A stretch of 22,020 nt of DNA from the NCBI GenBank assembly GCA_964387205.1, contig CAYLVY010000061.1:1-22020 (forward strand), in the 5' to 3' direction. Both the position numbers and the translations under genes were made by a program. This stretch comes from CAIVAT01 sp964387205 (GTDB lineage: Bacteria > Bacteroidota > Bacteroidia > Bacteroidales > FEN-979). Positions 7,113 through 15,920 of this stretch are shown one piece after another (within the stretch, counting starts at the first letter, position 1; every line of letters starts with the position of its first letter). The notes below the pieces were generated by a model that saw only the letters and a list, made by a program, of their open reading frames with translations, had not been told where the DNA came from and made no database searches.

Positions 7113-8355
7113 TATTCGCGACATATCCTCCACACCCTTTATTCATGTAGCCCTGCCGGTCATGGATGAACCGGAGTGGCTTCCCCGGACCCTCCGGGCC
7201 ATTGCTACCCAGACCCATCCTCATTACCGGGTTGTCGCATGCGTAAATCAACCCGATTCCTGGTGGGGTGACTCGCTAAAAGTCAGGAAATGCTTTTACA
7301 ATCAGGAGTGCTTGCAGATCCTGCAGACTTTTCAGGGTGCGGATATTACCGTGCTCGATTTCTCTTCCCGCGGAAAAGGCTGGAAAGGAAAGCAGCATGG
7401 TGTCGGATTCGCCAGGAAAACGATCATGGACTATATTGTCAGGAGCGCCGCCCCTGACGATATTGTGCTTAGTCTGGATGCCGATACTACCTTTGCTGCC
7501 GGATATTTCAGCAGTGTGGCGGATACTTTCCTTCAGAATGATGATCTGGTTGCGCTTTCCGTTCCGTATTATCATGCTCTCACAGGAAAACCGGATGAAG
7601 ACAGGGCCATCCTCCGTTATGAGATATACATGCGCCACTATTTCCTGAGCCTGGCCCGTCTGAATTCCCCTTATTCATTTACGGCATTGGGGTCGGCCAT
7701 GGCTTTGCCGGTTTTTGCATATCGTGCAATCGGTGGGATGACACCGAAACTGAGCGGCGAGGATTTCTACTTTCTGCAGAAATTGAGAAAGTATGGCCAT
7801 GTAGGCATATGGAATCCTGTTCTTGTCAATCCTGCGGCCAGGTTTTCCGACCGTGTTTTTTTCGGGACCGGACCAGCCATGATCCGGGGAGCAGCAGGGG
7901 ATTGGAGCAGTTATCCGATATATCCGGACGCATTGTTTGACATGATTGGCGAAACTTATGCCCTGATGGAACGGATGTATGAACAGACTGCCCTGACTCC
8001 GGTCGTCACCTTTTTACAGGAGGTTTTCAGAGAGGAGGATCCTTTTCAGCCTATCCGGCAGAATCATAAGGATCGCGCCCGGTTTATCAGGGCTTTTCAT
8101 GAAAAACTGGACGGGCTGAGGATCCTTCAGTTTCTGAAGACTCATCATAAGTCATTTCACGGAAGTGACGAGCGTAACCTCAGGCAATTCCTGACGGATC
8201 ATTATCCGGCATCCACATCGGCGGTTCCGTCGGTTTTCCGGGAGGATTTTTCCTTCGATTCGGCCGGTGTGGAAGAGCTTTCAACGGTACGCGATTTCCT
8301 TTTTTCGCAGGAAATGGCGATACGATGGCAGAAGTTTATTGCAGGACCTTCGTGA
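7075..8355 (+). CDS. Glycosyltransferase, GT-A fold (family 2-like)
   Basis: The 426-residue soluble protein begins its GT-A fold with FIHVALPVMDEPEWLPRTLR (22-41), typical of family-2 glycosyltransferases. It carries a metal-binding DADT at 135-138 in the expected DxD position, and SGED (227-230) in place of the acceptor-side ED motif. There is no membrane helix or export signal, so it acts in the cytoplasm, probably transferring a sugar from a nucleotide-sugar donor to a cell-surface or lipid-linked acceptor. The donor and acceptor are not readable. The start is one of two adjacent ATGs (7075 or 7078), both inside the preceding protease gene. No other polysaccharide gene is near. The 3' end overlaps convergent sucC by 20 bases. 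Confidence 0.83.
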   Translation: MMPFSTNSGSVTDIRDISSTPFIHVALPVMDEPEWLPRTLRAIATQTHPHYRVVACVNQPDSWWGDSLKVRKCFYNQECLQILQTFQGADITVLDFSSRGKGWKGKQHGVGFARKTIMDYIVRSAAPDDIVLSLDADTTFAAGYFSSVADTFLQNDDLVALSVPYYHALTGKPDEDRAILRYEIYMRHYFLSLARLNSPYSFTALGSAMALPVFAYRAIGGMTPKLSGEDFYFLQKLRKYGHVGIWNPVLVNPAARFSDRVFFGTGPAMIRGAAGDWSSYPIYPDALFDMIGETYALMERMYEQTALTPVVTFLQEVFREEDPFQPIRQNHKDRARFIRAFHEKLDGLRILQFLKTHHKSFHGSDERNLRQFLTDHYPASTSAVPSVFREDFSFDSAGVEELSTVRDFLFSQEMAIRWQKFIAGPS

Positions 8356-9526
8356 CCAACTGGGCAGCTTCCTGTAGTGTGATGGCGGAGTGGACTTTCA
8401 GTCCCGAGTCATCGATCAGTTTTTTGCCCTCTTCGGCATTGGTTCCCTGAAGCCGGACGATGATGGGTACGCAGATCTCGCCTATATTGCGGTAGGCATC
8501 CACCACACCCTGAGCTACCCGGTCGCAACGTACAATACCACCGAAGATATTCACCAGGATGGCTTTCACCGCCGGGTCTTTCAGAATGATGCGGAAACCC
8601 TCTTCCACCCTCTTGGCATTGGCGGAACCTCCGACATCCAGGAAGTTGGCCGGGTTTCCTCCCGAAAATTTGATTATGTCCATGGTTGCCATGGCCAGGC
8701 CGGCACCATTGACCATACATCCCACATTGCCGTTCAGTTTGACATAGTTAAGGTCGTGCCGGGTAGCTTCCACTTCAATCGGATCTTCTTCATCGAAATC
8801 CCTCAAGGCAGCAATATCCGGATGGCGGAAGAGGGCGTTGTTGTCGATCACCACCTTGGCATCAGCTGCCAGTATCTTGTTGTCAGAAGTTTTAAATACC
8901 GGGTTGATCTCGATCAGGGAGGCATCGCTGCCTTCATAGGCCCGGTATAGTGCGGCGACAAATTTTACCATGTTTTTATAAGACTCGCCTTTCAGCCCCA
9001 GGTTGAAGGCAACCTTACGCGCCTGAAAAGGCTGAAGGCCGATTTTCGGGTCTATGCCTTCGCTGAAGATCAGATCGGGCGTTTCCTCGGCCACTGCTTC
9101 AATGTCCATCCCCCCGCGGGGTGAGTACATCAGGATTGTATGCCCTTTCTGACGGTCAAGCAGGATACTCATATAAATTTCAGAAGGAGTATCCGGGCCC
9201 GGATAATAGATGTTCTGCTCTACATAGACTTTCCTGACCAACTTGCCCTCTTTGGATGTTTGAGGAGTAACCAGGTTCATGCCAATGATTTGATGGGCGA
9301 GGGGCTCTACATCGTCGATCGACTTCGCGATTTTTACCCCGCCTCCTTTACCGCGACCGCCGGCATGGACCTGGGCTTTGATCACAAACCTGTCGCTCCC
9401 GGTGGCGCTTTGCAGATATTCGGCGGCCCTTCGCGCTTCTACTTCGGTCATGGCCAGTACCCCTTCCGGGATCGGAACACCATAATGTTTCAGAATGGAT
9501 TTACTCTGATATTCATGAAGATTCAT
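8336..9526 (-). CDS. sucC: Succinyl-CoA synthetase (ADP-forming), beta subunit
   Basis: SucC and SucD together interconvert succinyl-CoA and succinate with ATP or GTP formation in the TCA cycle. The 396-residue protein has the standard length. It starts with MNLHEYQSKSILKHYGVPIP, has the ATP-grasp glycine loop GGRGKGGG (about 52-59), and the conserved blocks IEINPV, NGAGLAMATMD and NIFGGIVRCD. The frame is open up to 9637, but the start at 9526 is chosen because it gives the universal family N-terminus and follows a near-perfect promoter. sucD is not adjacent: the downstream gene is a convergent glycosyltransferase and the upstream one is divergent lolD, so sucC appears monocistronic here. 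The identity is very secure. Confidence 0.97.
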   Translation of the reverse strand: MNLHEYQSKSILKHYGVPIPEGVLAMTEVEARRAAEYLQSATGSDRFVIKAQVHAGGRGKGGGVKIAKSIDDVEPLAHQIIGMNLVTPQTSKEGKLVRKVYVEQNIYYPGPDTPSEIYMSILLDRQKGHTILMYSPRGGMDIEAVAEETPDLIFSEGIDPKIGLQPFQARKVAFNLGLKGESYKNMVKFVAALYRAYEGSDASLIEINPVFKTSDNKILAADAKVVIDNNALFRHPDIAALRDFDEEDPIEVEATRHDLNYVKLNGNVGCMVNGAGLAMATMDIIKFSGGNPANFLDVGGSANAKRVEEGFRIILKDPAVKAILVNIFGGIVRCDRVAQGVVDAYRNIGEICVPIIVRLQGTNAEEGKKLIDDSGLKVHSAITLQEAAQLVTKVLQ

Positions 9527-9566
9527 ATTGACAAATGTATATTTGGTGATAGTTAGATTTGATGTC

Positions 9567-9597
9567 CAAAAGTAAGTGTTTGAAACGGAATTACAAA
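9567..9597 (-). promoter_or_regulatory. Complete Bacteroidota-type promoter of sucC
   Basis: On the minus strand TTTG (9597-9594) and TACTTTTG (9574-9567) are separated by 19 nt. This exactly matches the -33/-7 promoter form of Bacteroidota (TTTG, about 19 nt, TAnnTTTG). Transcription would start near 9560, giving a leader of about 35 nt before the sucC ATG at 9526. Confidence 0.82.
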
Positions 9598-9625
9598 AAT
9601 TGAGACCTAAAGATTTCATTTTTCT

Positions 9626-9633
9626 TAACTTTG
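9626..9633 (+). promoter_or_regulatory. -7 promoter box of lolD
   Basis: TAACTTTG is a perfect TAnnTTTG match, and it is 16 nt before the lolD ATG. The leader would be only about 10 nt. No TTTG -33 element is seen at the expected distance. It faces away from the sucC promoter. Confidence 0.65.
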
Positions 9634-9649
9634 CCACTCTTTTTCACGC

Positions 9650-10321
9650 ATGATCAAAGCCCGGCAAATCGGAAAATCTTTCGGAAACCTTACCGTTCTA
9701 AAAGGCATCAATCTGTTGGTGTCTCCTGGCGAGGTTGTTTCCATCGTGGGAGCTTCCGGAGCAGGGAAGTCGACGCTTTTGCATATCATTGGCACGCTTG
9801 ATCAGCCTGATCAGGGGGAGATTGAGGTAAATGGTATCACGATCAGCGGATTATCTCAGAGAAAACTTTCGGAATTTCGTAACCGGTATATCGGTTTTGT
9901 TTTTCAGTTTCATCATTTGTTGCCTGAGTTCACGGCCATTGAGAATGTCTCCATTCCGGCCTTTATTGCAGGAAAAAGCAGACGGGAAGCGGGAAGCAGA
10001 GCTATGGAATTGCTGGAAGTGATGAACCTTAAAGACCGGGCGCACCATAAGCCAGCTGCGTTGTCGGGTGGGGAGCAGCAGCGTGTTGCCGTTGCCCGTG
10101 CGCTGGTGAATCAGCCTCCGGTCATTCTTGCCGATGAACCGTCGGGAAACCTTGACTCAGCATCAGCCGTGGAACTCCATCGCCTCTTCTTTCTGCTCCG
10201 TGAACGCTATCATCAGACCTTCATCATCGTAACCCATAATATGGAACTTGCCGGTATGGCTGACCGTAAGCTGGTCATTCGCGACGGGATCATCGATCCT
10301 GATCCCCGGGATAAAATTTAA
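9650..10321 (+). CDS. lolD: ABC transporter ATP-binding protein, LolD/MacB-type
   Basis: The 223-residue ATPase has every nucleotide-binding motif: Walker A GASGAGKS (34-41), Q-loop Q86 in FVFQFHHLLPEF, signature LSGGEQ (138-143), Walker B VILADEP (158-164) and the switch His H196. The FQFHHLLPEFTAIENV stretch is characteristic of the LolD branch, which drives release of lipoproteins from the inner membrane toward the outer membrane with permeases LolC/LolE. No permease gene is adjacent, so the partner must be encoded elsewhere. The start is set by the ATG just after a TAnnTTTG box. The next gene begins 59 bases downstream with no visible promoter, so co-transcription is likely. MacB or FtsE-like function is the alternative. 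Confidence 0.88.
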   Translation: MIKARQIGKSFGNLTVLKGINLLVSPGEVVSIVGASGAGKSTLLHIIGTLDQPDQGEIEVNGITISGLSQRKLSEFRNRYIGFVFQFHHLLPEFTAIENVSIPAFIAGKSRREAGSRAMELLEVMNLKDRAHHKPAALSGGEQQRVAVARALVNQPPVILADEPSGNLDSASAVELHRLFFLLRERYHQTFIIVTHNMELAGMADRKLVIRDGIIDPDPRDKI

Positions 10322-10380
10322 CAGACTTTTCAGCGTTATATGCCAGATAATGCTACAAGTGAACAGAACCATTTTCCGAC

Positions 10381-13300
10381 ATGAGCAGAATACCTGATCG
10401 AAAAATCATCCCCGTTGTTGCTACCCTTTTGTTGTCCTCGTTTGTATATGGATTGACACTGATGATGCCCCGGATGGGGGAATGGCTCAGACCTCCTGAC
10501 AATTTTTCTGCCGTTATGGTACAGGATACCATGCGGAAACAGGAACCGGCGAAGGATTCACTATTCCGGAGTGCCATAGCCTCAGCCGATCTGTCGGAGA
10601 AATCCGGTGATTTTTCAGGAGCCATTGTCTCTCTGGAAAATGCCCTAAAAATTAAACCCGGACATCCGGGTGTATCCGAACGCATCGCCAGGCTGAAGAC
10701 GCAGGCCTCACAACAGTCGGGCGCCATGGAAGAGAGTAAAAAAGCCATGGCACTGGGCGATCAGTATTTCAACAGGAAGGATTATCTGAACGCGAAAGCT
10801 GCCTTCCAACTGGCCATAGATGAATACCCGGGCAATACGGCTGCAAAGGAGAAGCTTCAGAAAACCATGGAACTCCTCCGGTCTCAAAAAGCTCAGAATA
10901 TCCTTTTTGATGTAGCCATAGCAGCAGCCGATAAATTATTTCAGGCCGGAGATTATGAAAAAGCCAGGACCGAATACGAGAATGCCGGCAAACTATTACC
11001 CGGCGATCCTTACCCTAAAAACCGGATCAATGAGATCATAAAGATACAGGTCGATCAAAAGGTGAAGGATGATGAATATGCCAAAGCGATTGCATCTGCC
11101 GATAAATCATTTGCTACCAATAACCTGCAACTGGCGCTTCTCGATTTTAAAAAGGCTTCCGGTATTAAACCCGCAGAGAAGTATCCGCAACAAAAGATCA
11201 GGGAGATTAACGATATCCTGACAAAGCAAAAGCAGATTGATGATGCATACAATCAGGCTATTGCTGCGGCCGATCAGCATTTTAAAGTGCGAAAGTACCA
11301 GGATGCCATAAAATCATACCAGCAGGCACTGGTTGTCAAACCGGAACAGGTCTATCCGCAAAGCCGGATCATGGAAATCGAATCGCTGCTCGCCCGCATT
11401 ACAAAGGAAAAAGAGGAATATGAACGGTATATCGCCTCGGCGGACAGCCTGTACATTGAAAAACAATACCTGATGGCAAGGGAGCAGTACCTGATGGCTT
11501 CCTCCGTAAAGCCCAATGAAAATTACCCGCGGGAAATGGTGTCGAAGGCAGATAAAATGCTGAGTGGCCAGGAAGAGGCCATTGCCCTTGCACTGCTTGC
11601 CCGGTACACCCGGATTGTTCAGCAAGCCGACAGCCTTATGGCCGGTAATGAACTGGAACCTGCAAGGGCGGAATATAACAAAGCATCGAACCTGAGACCT
11701 GGCGAGGGTTATCCCAAAGAACGGATCCGGGCTATCGACGATGCCCTGGCGGCCGCGTTGCGCAATAAGGATGAAGCCTATCAGAAAGCGATATCGGCGG
11801 GCGACAAGGCCTTGTCGAACCGGATTTTTGAACTTGCCCTCAGCGAGTTCAAAATGGCTCAATTGCTGAAACCTGAAGAGACCTATCCAAAGGAAAAAAT
11901 CGCTGAAACGGAGAAACTGATCGCGCTTGATGCCGCCCGAAAAGCAGAGGACGCCCGTTATACCGCCACTATCGCAGGGGGCGACAGCCTGTTCACACTC
12001 CGGGAATTTCAGCCCGCCAAACAGAAGTTCAGGGATGCATTGGCGATAAAACCCAAGGAGGCTTATCCCCGGAACAGAATCGCCGAGATTGATGCCATGC
12101 TGGCAGAAACAGAACGTCTCTTAAAGGCCGATAAGCAATATAATGATTTGATTGTCAAAGCAGATAACAGTTTTCAGGCCAGGCAGTACCAGGAGGCGAA
12201 AACAGGTTATTCTTCTGCTAAAGCGCTCAAACCTGACGAAATTTATCCAAAGGAAAAAATGGCGGAGATCGACCGGATCCTGGCTGATCTGGAAGCGGCC
12301 AAAGCGATGGATGACCAGTATCGTTCCACGATCGCACTGGCCGACAAGCAATTCAATGCCAAAACTTACGATGTTGCCCGAACTTCCTACGAGAGCGCGT
12401 TGAAACTGAAACCTTCGGAAACTTATCCGGCAGGACGTGTGGAGGAGATCGACCGTATCCTTGCCGGATTGGAAGCCGCCCGGCTGGCTGATGAGAACTA
12501 TCGCAAAGCGGTCGAAACTGCTGACCGGTTATTTTCCGACAGCGCCTACATGGAATCCCGCGACGAATATGCCCGGGCAATGACCATAAAGCCGGAAGAG
12601 CGTTACCCTGTTGCCCGGATGGCTGAAATAGAAACTATCCTGGCTGACCGGGCCCGTAAGGATGCTCAGGAAAAGGAGTATGCCGGTCTTGTGGCCGAAG
12701 GTAACCGCCGGATGGATGAAAAAGCTTACACGGAAGCAAAGGAAAAGTATCTCGCCGCGCTGAAGATCAAGCCACAGGAAAAATATCCGGCCGGACGGAT
12801 TGCAGAGGCCGATAACGCCCTCGCTGAACTGGCCCGGCTGAGATTGCTGGAGGAACAATATCAGGCTTCCGTCACAAAAGCCGATGCGCTTTTCAACTCA
12901 CAGGATTATGAGGGTGCGAAATCCGGATACCAGGTTGCCGCCGGGTTTAAGCCGGCAGAAAAATATCCGGCCGGGCAAATCGAAAAGATCGATCGCATCC
13001 TTGCAGATAGGGCAGAAGCAGACAGGATGCTGACAGAAAAATACCAGGCGGCTGTAAAGCAGGCTGACAAATTATTGGCTGAAAAATCGTATGACAAATC
13101 CATTAAGGAATACGAAAAAGCTTCGGAACTGAAGCCCGGTGAAGCCTATCCGAAGCAGCAGATGGAGGAGGTCCGAAAAATACTGGCAGATATAGCGAAG
13201 CAAAAGGAGATTGACGATGAGTTCAAACAGGTTGTAGCAGATGGTGAAAAGCTCTTTTCCGATAAGTCGTATGAGCCGGCAAAAACAAAGTTTACAAGGG

Positions 13301-14604
13301 CGCTGGAGTTAAAGCCGGGGGCGCCCCAACCCCTTGCCCGTATCGGTGACATTGACCGGATACTGGCAGATGAAGCGCAGGCCCGTGAAACAGAATCCCG
13401 GTATCAGGCTGTTATCGCCGGGGCGGATCAGCAATTTACTGCCGGCGAATACGTCATGGCGAGGGAGGCTTACCAGAATGCCATCAACATTAAACCTTCC
13501 GAAACCTATCCATCTGCCAGAATCAAAGAAATTGATCAACTCCTTGCCGAACAGCAGCGGCTGAAAACGCTGGAAGAGAGTTACACCAGGGCCATCGCGG
13601 ATGCTGACCGCCAGTTTTCATCTTCTGACTGGAATGGAGCGAAGAGTGGATATATGGCAGCTCTTGCGCTTAAACCCGATGAACCCTATCCAACCGGAAA
13701 AATTGCGGAAATCGACAAGATTCTGGCTGAAATAAAAGCAAAAGAGGATGCTTTCAGGGGTTTTATCACCACGGGCGATCAGTTGTTTTCGGTTAAGAAA
13801 TATGAGGAATCCCGGAGTGAATATGCCGGAGCGCTGGAAATCCGTCCGGGGGATAGTTACGCGAAAGAGAAAATTGCGGAGATTGCCCGTATCCAGGAAG
13901 AGTTGCTGGGGAAGCAAAAGTTTTATGAGAACCTTGTAGCAGAAGCCGACAGGCTGTTTAATGACAGGGAGTTCACAAAATCGAAGGAAAATTATCAGCG
14001 TGCCACTGACCTGTTTCCGGATCAAAGCTGGCCCAAAGAGAGGATCAGGGTAATTACGGCCAAACTCGACAGTATTTATCGCGTCGCAAAAGCGAATTAT
14101 GATATGGCCATAAGGAATGGCGATGGGTCTTTTCGCAATCGTGATTATACCAGCGCATTGGAAGCCTATACCGAAGCAACCGGATTTCTGCCTTCAGAAC
14201 CCTATCCGTTGGAAATGATCGCGAAAATCAGAAAGCGGATCATCGATAATAAAGTTGTGGACATTCTGACATCGGCAGCCACCATCAAGGACAACCAGGA
14301 AAAGCGCTTCAATTTTAACCCGATAGCTTTCGGGTCAAGGAGTGACGCATACTTTTATATCAAACTGAGAAATCTGTCGGATAAACCCATTAACGTGATG
14401 GTAAGGTATGGCAGGGATGGCGCCCAGAACGGAGGGGTGATCATGCGAAACATCAGTTTCAGTGGCAAAGACAGTGAGCGAATGGTGATTGTCTATGACC
14501 AGGACCCATGGATCAGGAACGACAACAATTGGGTTGGTCTTGTTCCGCAGGGTGGTGATATTGAGGTTTCCCTGATCCAGATCGCCAGGGATCCGAAAGA
14601 TTAA
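10381..14604 (+). CDS. Giant TPR-like repeat protein with C-terminal beta domain
   Basis: I do not recognise a named family for this 1407-residue protein. It begins with a basic stretch and one hydrophobic segment (about 10-30), a signal peptide or membrane anchor. From about residue 60 to 1294 it is a tandem array of about 21 units of 57-62 residues. Units in the middle (about eight of them) are exactly 60. Each unit has two TPR-like helices (pattern YxxAIxxADxxFxxxxYxxA, then a second helix ending LKPxExYP) and a third helix (RIxEIDxILA). The last 113 residues form a different, beta-rich domain with aromatic and Asn/Gly-rich segments (DAYFYIKLRN, NVMVRYGRDG, WIRNDNNWVGLVP). It is probably a periplasmic or membrane-tethered scaffold. 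It follows lolD by 59 bases, and its stop overlaps the convergent phosphoesterase stop (TTAA). Confidence 0.85.
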   Translation: MSRIPDRKIIPVVATLLLSSFVYGLTLMMPRMGEWLRPPDNFSAVMVQDTMRKQEPAKDSLFRSAIASADLSEKSGDFSGAIVSLENALKIKPGHPGVSERIARLKTQASQQSGAMEESKKAMALGDQYFNRKDYLNAKAAFQLAIDEYPGNTAAKEKLQKTMELLRSQKAQNILFDVAIAAADKLFQAGDYEKARTEYENAGKLLPGDPYPKNRINEIIKIQVDQKVKDDEYAKAIASADKSFATNNLQLALLDFKKASGIKPAEKYPQQKIREINDILTKQKQIDDAYNQAIAAADQHFKVRKYQDAIKSYQQALVVKPEQVYPQSRIMEIESLLARITKEKEEYERYIASADSLYIEKQYLMAREQYLMASSVKPNENYPREMVSKADKMLSGQEEAIALALLARYTRIVQQADSLMAGNELEPARAEYNKASNLRPGEGYPKERIRAIDDALAAALRNKDEAYQKAISAGDKALSNRIFELALSEFKMAQLLKPEETYPKEKIAETEKLIALDAARKAEDARYTATIAGGDSLFTLREFQPAKQKFRDALAIKPKEAYPRNRIAEIDAMLAETERLLKADKQYNDLIVKADNSFQARQYQEAKTGYSSAKALKPDEIYPKEKMAEIDRILADLEAAKAMDDQYRSTIALADKQFNAKTYDVARTSYESALKLKPSETYPAGRVEEIDRILAGLEAARLADENYRKAVETADRLFSDSAYMESRDEYARAMTIKPEERYPVARMAEIETILADRARKDAQEKEYAGLVAEGNRRMDEKAYTEAKEKYLAALKIKPQEKYPAGRIAEADNALAELARLRLLEEQYQASVTKADALFNSQDYEGAKSGYQVAAGFKPAEKYPAGQIEKIDRILADRAEADRMLTEKYQAAVKQADKLLAEKSYDKSIKEYEKASELKPGEAYPKQQMEEVRKILADIAKQKEIDDEFKQVVADGEKLFSDKSYEPAKTKFTRALELKPGAPQPLARIGDIDRILADEAQARETESRYQAVIAGADQQFTAGEYVMAREAYQNAINIKPSETYPSARIKEIDQLLAEQQRLKTLEESYTRAIADADRQFSSSDWNGAKSGYMAALALKPDEPYPTGKIAEIDKILAEIKAKEDAFRGFITTGDQLFSVKKYEESRSEYAGALEIRPGDSYAKEKIAEIARIQEELLGKQKFYENLVAEADRLFNDREFTKSKENYQRATDLFPDQSWPKERIRVITAKLDSIYRVAKANYDMAIRNGDGSFRNRDYTSALEAYTEATGFLPSEPYPLEMIAKIRKRIIDNKVVDILTSAATIKDNQEKRFNFNPIAFGSRSDAYFYIKLRNLSDKPINVMVRYGRDGAQNGGVIMRNISFSGKDSERMVIVYDQDPWIRNDNNWVGLVPQGGDIEVSLIQIARDPKD
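10558..14262 (+). repeat. Tandem array of about 21 TPR-like coding units (171-183 bp each)
   Basis: The coding region is a degenerate tandem repeat with a period near 180 bp in its middle. DNA similarity between neighbours is mostly eroded, but traces of duplication remain. For example, a 17-base identity, GAAAAATATCCGGCCGG, occurs at 12778-12794 and again exactly 180 bases later at 12958-12974. The two outermost N-terminal units are the most divergent. Confidence 0.85.
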
Positions 14605-15920
14605 ACTGCTTTTTTCCGTAAGATGATAAGTGTGATCTCCGGTTTGATTCCTATCCGACCCGAAAATCCCACGGTACCGATCCCTGCATTCACATACAGA
14701 TATTGATCCCCGTCAGATCCAGGATGTGAGTACAATCCCATCCAGTGCGGATAGATCCAGGATGATGGTCCCCATGCCTTGTGGTTTGAACGGTAACCAA
14801 ACTGCCCTCCGTGGGTGTGGCCACAAAGAGTAAGATCTATTTCGGGGTGTTTTTGGGTTATCACGCTGTCCCAATGGGAGGGGTCATGCGTCATCAGAAT
14901 GCTGAACGGTACTAATTCTGCCCCTTTAGTGGCGGCTATTACATCCCCTTTTCGCTGGAAGCGCCTGGTAGCGCCCCAGTTCTCCACTCCGGTCAAGGCA
15001 ATGCTGTCTTCTCCTCGTTTGATGATCCGGTGCTGGTTCATCAGCAGGTGCCATCCGATTTCCTTAAACCACTGCAGGGTTATTCCGAAATTAGCCACTT
15101 TTTCGTCCGGATCTTCCCATGAAACATAATCGCCGTAATCGTGGTTTCCGGTCACGGCAAATACCCCGTCGGGAGCGCTGATCCTTTTCAACACAGATTG
15201 GAAACCTGCTCCCTCTTCAGCACGGTAATTGAACATATCACCGGTAAAGAGCACCAGGTCGGGCTTCAATGCAAGAACGGAGTCGGCCATATTTTCCAGG
15301 AACCTTCGGGATGTGTTGCTGCCCAGATGAATATCGCTGAGTTGAACGATCCTGTATCCGTCGAACCGGCCGGGGAGGTCCCTGAACGGGATGGTGACCG
15401 TCCGGACCTGAAGCTGGTGCTGCCACACTATCATTCCGGCCATCATTCCCGCCAGGATGACAACGCTTTCCGCCATCGAAAACCATAACCACCATAGGGC
15501 GGGTGGATTGACGGGTTTACCCTTCAGGTGCCTGACGGTTCGGCGAATTCCCCTGACAGGCAGGTATATCAGCCATAATATCAGCGGAGGCAACTTCATA
15601 AAAAACAGCATTATGATCACACTGACAAGGTATGAACGGAATGCAACCGGCCAGTCGGCAAAGGGGATGACCAGGTGGCAAGCAAATGTCAAAACGGATA
15701 ATCCTCCGGGAAGCCAGTAAAAAATACCGATAATATACCGGATCCAACCTTTCCGCTGCAATGGATGTTTCAACAGCCACATCCAGAAGCAGACATCGAG
15801 CAAAAAGAAAATGAAAAACAGATAGAGAAACCCGCTGTATTTCGGGAGCTGTGCAGCAAGCATTAATACCAGAAGCAGGATGGCTGCGATAGCCAACCCT
15901 GCCCCGATCACTTTCCTCAT
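14601..15920 (-). CDS. Membrane-anchored metallophosphoesterase (calcineurin-like)
   Basis: The 439-residue protein has an N-terminal membrane domain with about five hydrophobic helices (residues 5-165), then a calcineurin-like phosphoesterase domain. All metal-ligand motifs are present: D196 and H198 in LSDIHLGS, D228 in FTGDMF, N259-H260 in VTGNHDYGD, H345 in MTHDPSH, and H368/H370 in CGHTHGGQ. This layout resembles the YkuE-like group, some of which act on membrane or lipid phosphoesters; the substrate here is unknown. The start at 15920 overlaps the stop of the upstream aconitase-like gene as ATGA, so translation is probably coupled. Its stop overlaps the stop of the giant repeat gene on the other strand. 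Confidence 0.92.
   Translation of the reverse strand: MRKVIGAGLAIAAILLLVLMLAAQLPKYSGFLYLFFIFFLLDVCFWMWLLKHPLQRKGWIRYIIGIFYWLPGGLSVLTFACHLVIPFADWPVAFRSYLVSVIIMLFFMKLPPLILWLIYLPVRGIRRTVRHLKGKPVNPPALWWLWFSMAESVVILAGMMAGMIVWQHQLQVRTVTIPFRDLPGRFDGYRIVQLSDIHLGSNTSRRFLENMADSVLALKPDLVLFTGDMFNYRAEEGAGFQSVLKRISAPDGVFAVTGNHDYGDYVSWEDPDEKVANFGITLQWFKEIGWHLLMNQHRIIKRGEDSIALTGVENWGATRRFQRKGDVIAATKGAELVPFSILMTHDPSHWDSVITQKHPEIDLTLCGHTHGGQFGYRSNHKAWGPSSWIYPHWMGLYSHPGSDGDQYLYVNAGIGTVGFSGRIGIKPEITLIILRKKAV

Noticed and set aside
8390..8950. Plus-strand 186-residue frame antisense to sucC
   Set aside because: It is opposite a highly conserved enzyme gene and has no recognisable domain.
9527..9637. Longer sucC with 37 extra N-terminal residues
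   Set aside because: The extension covers the promoter itself and does not resemble any SucC N-terminus. The family start MNLHEYQ fits 9526.
10558..14262. CRISPR or satellite-like interpretation of the ~180-bp periodicity
   Set aside because: The period is coding, a multiple of three, degenerate at DNA level and conserved at protein level. There are no short identical repeats with unique spacers.
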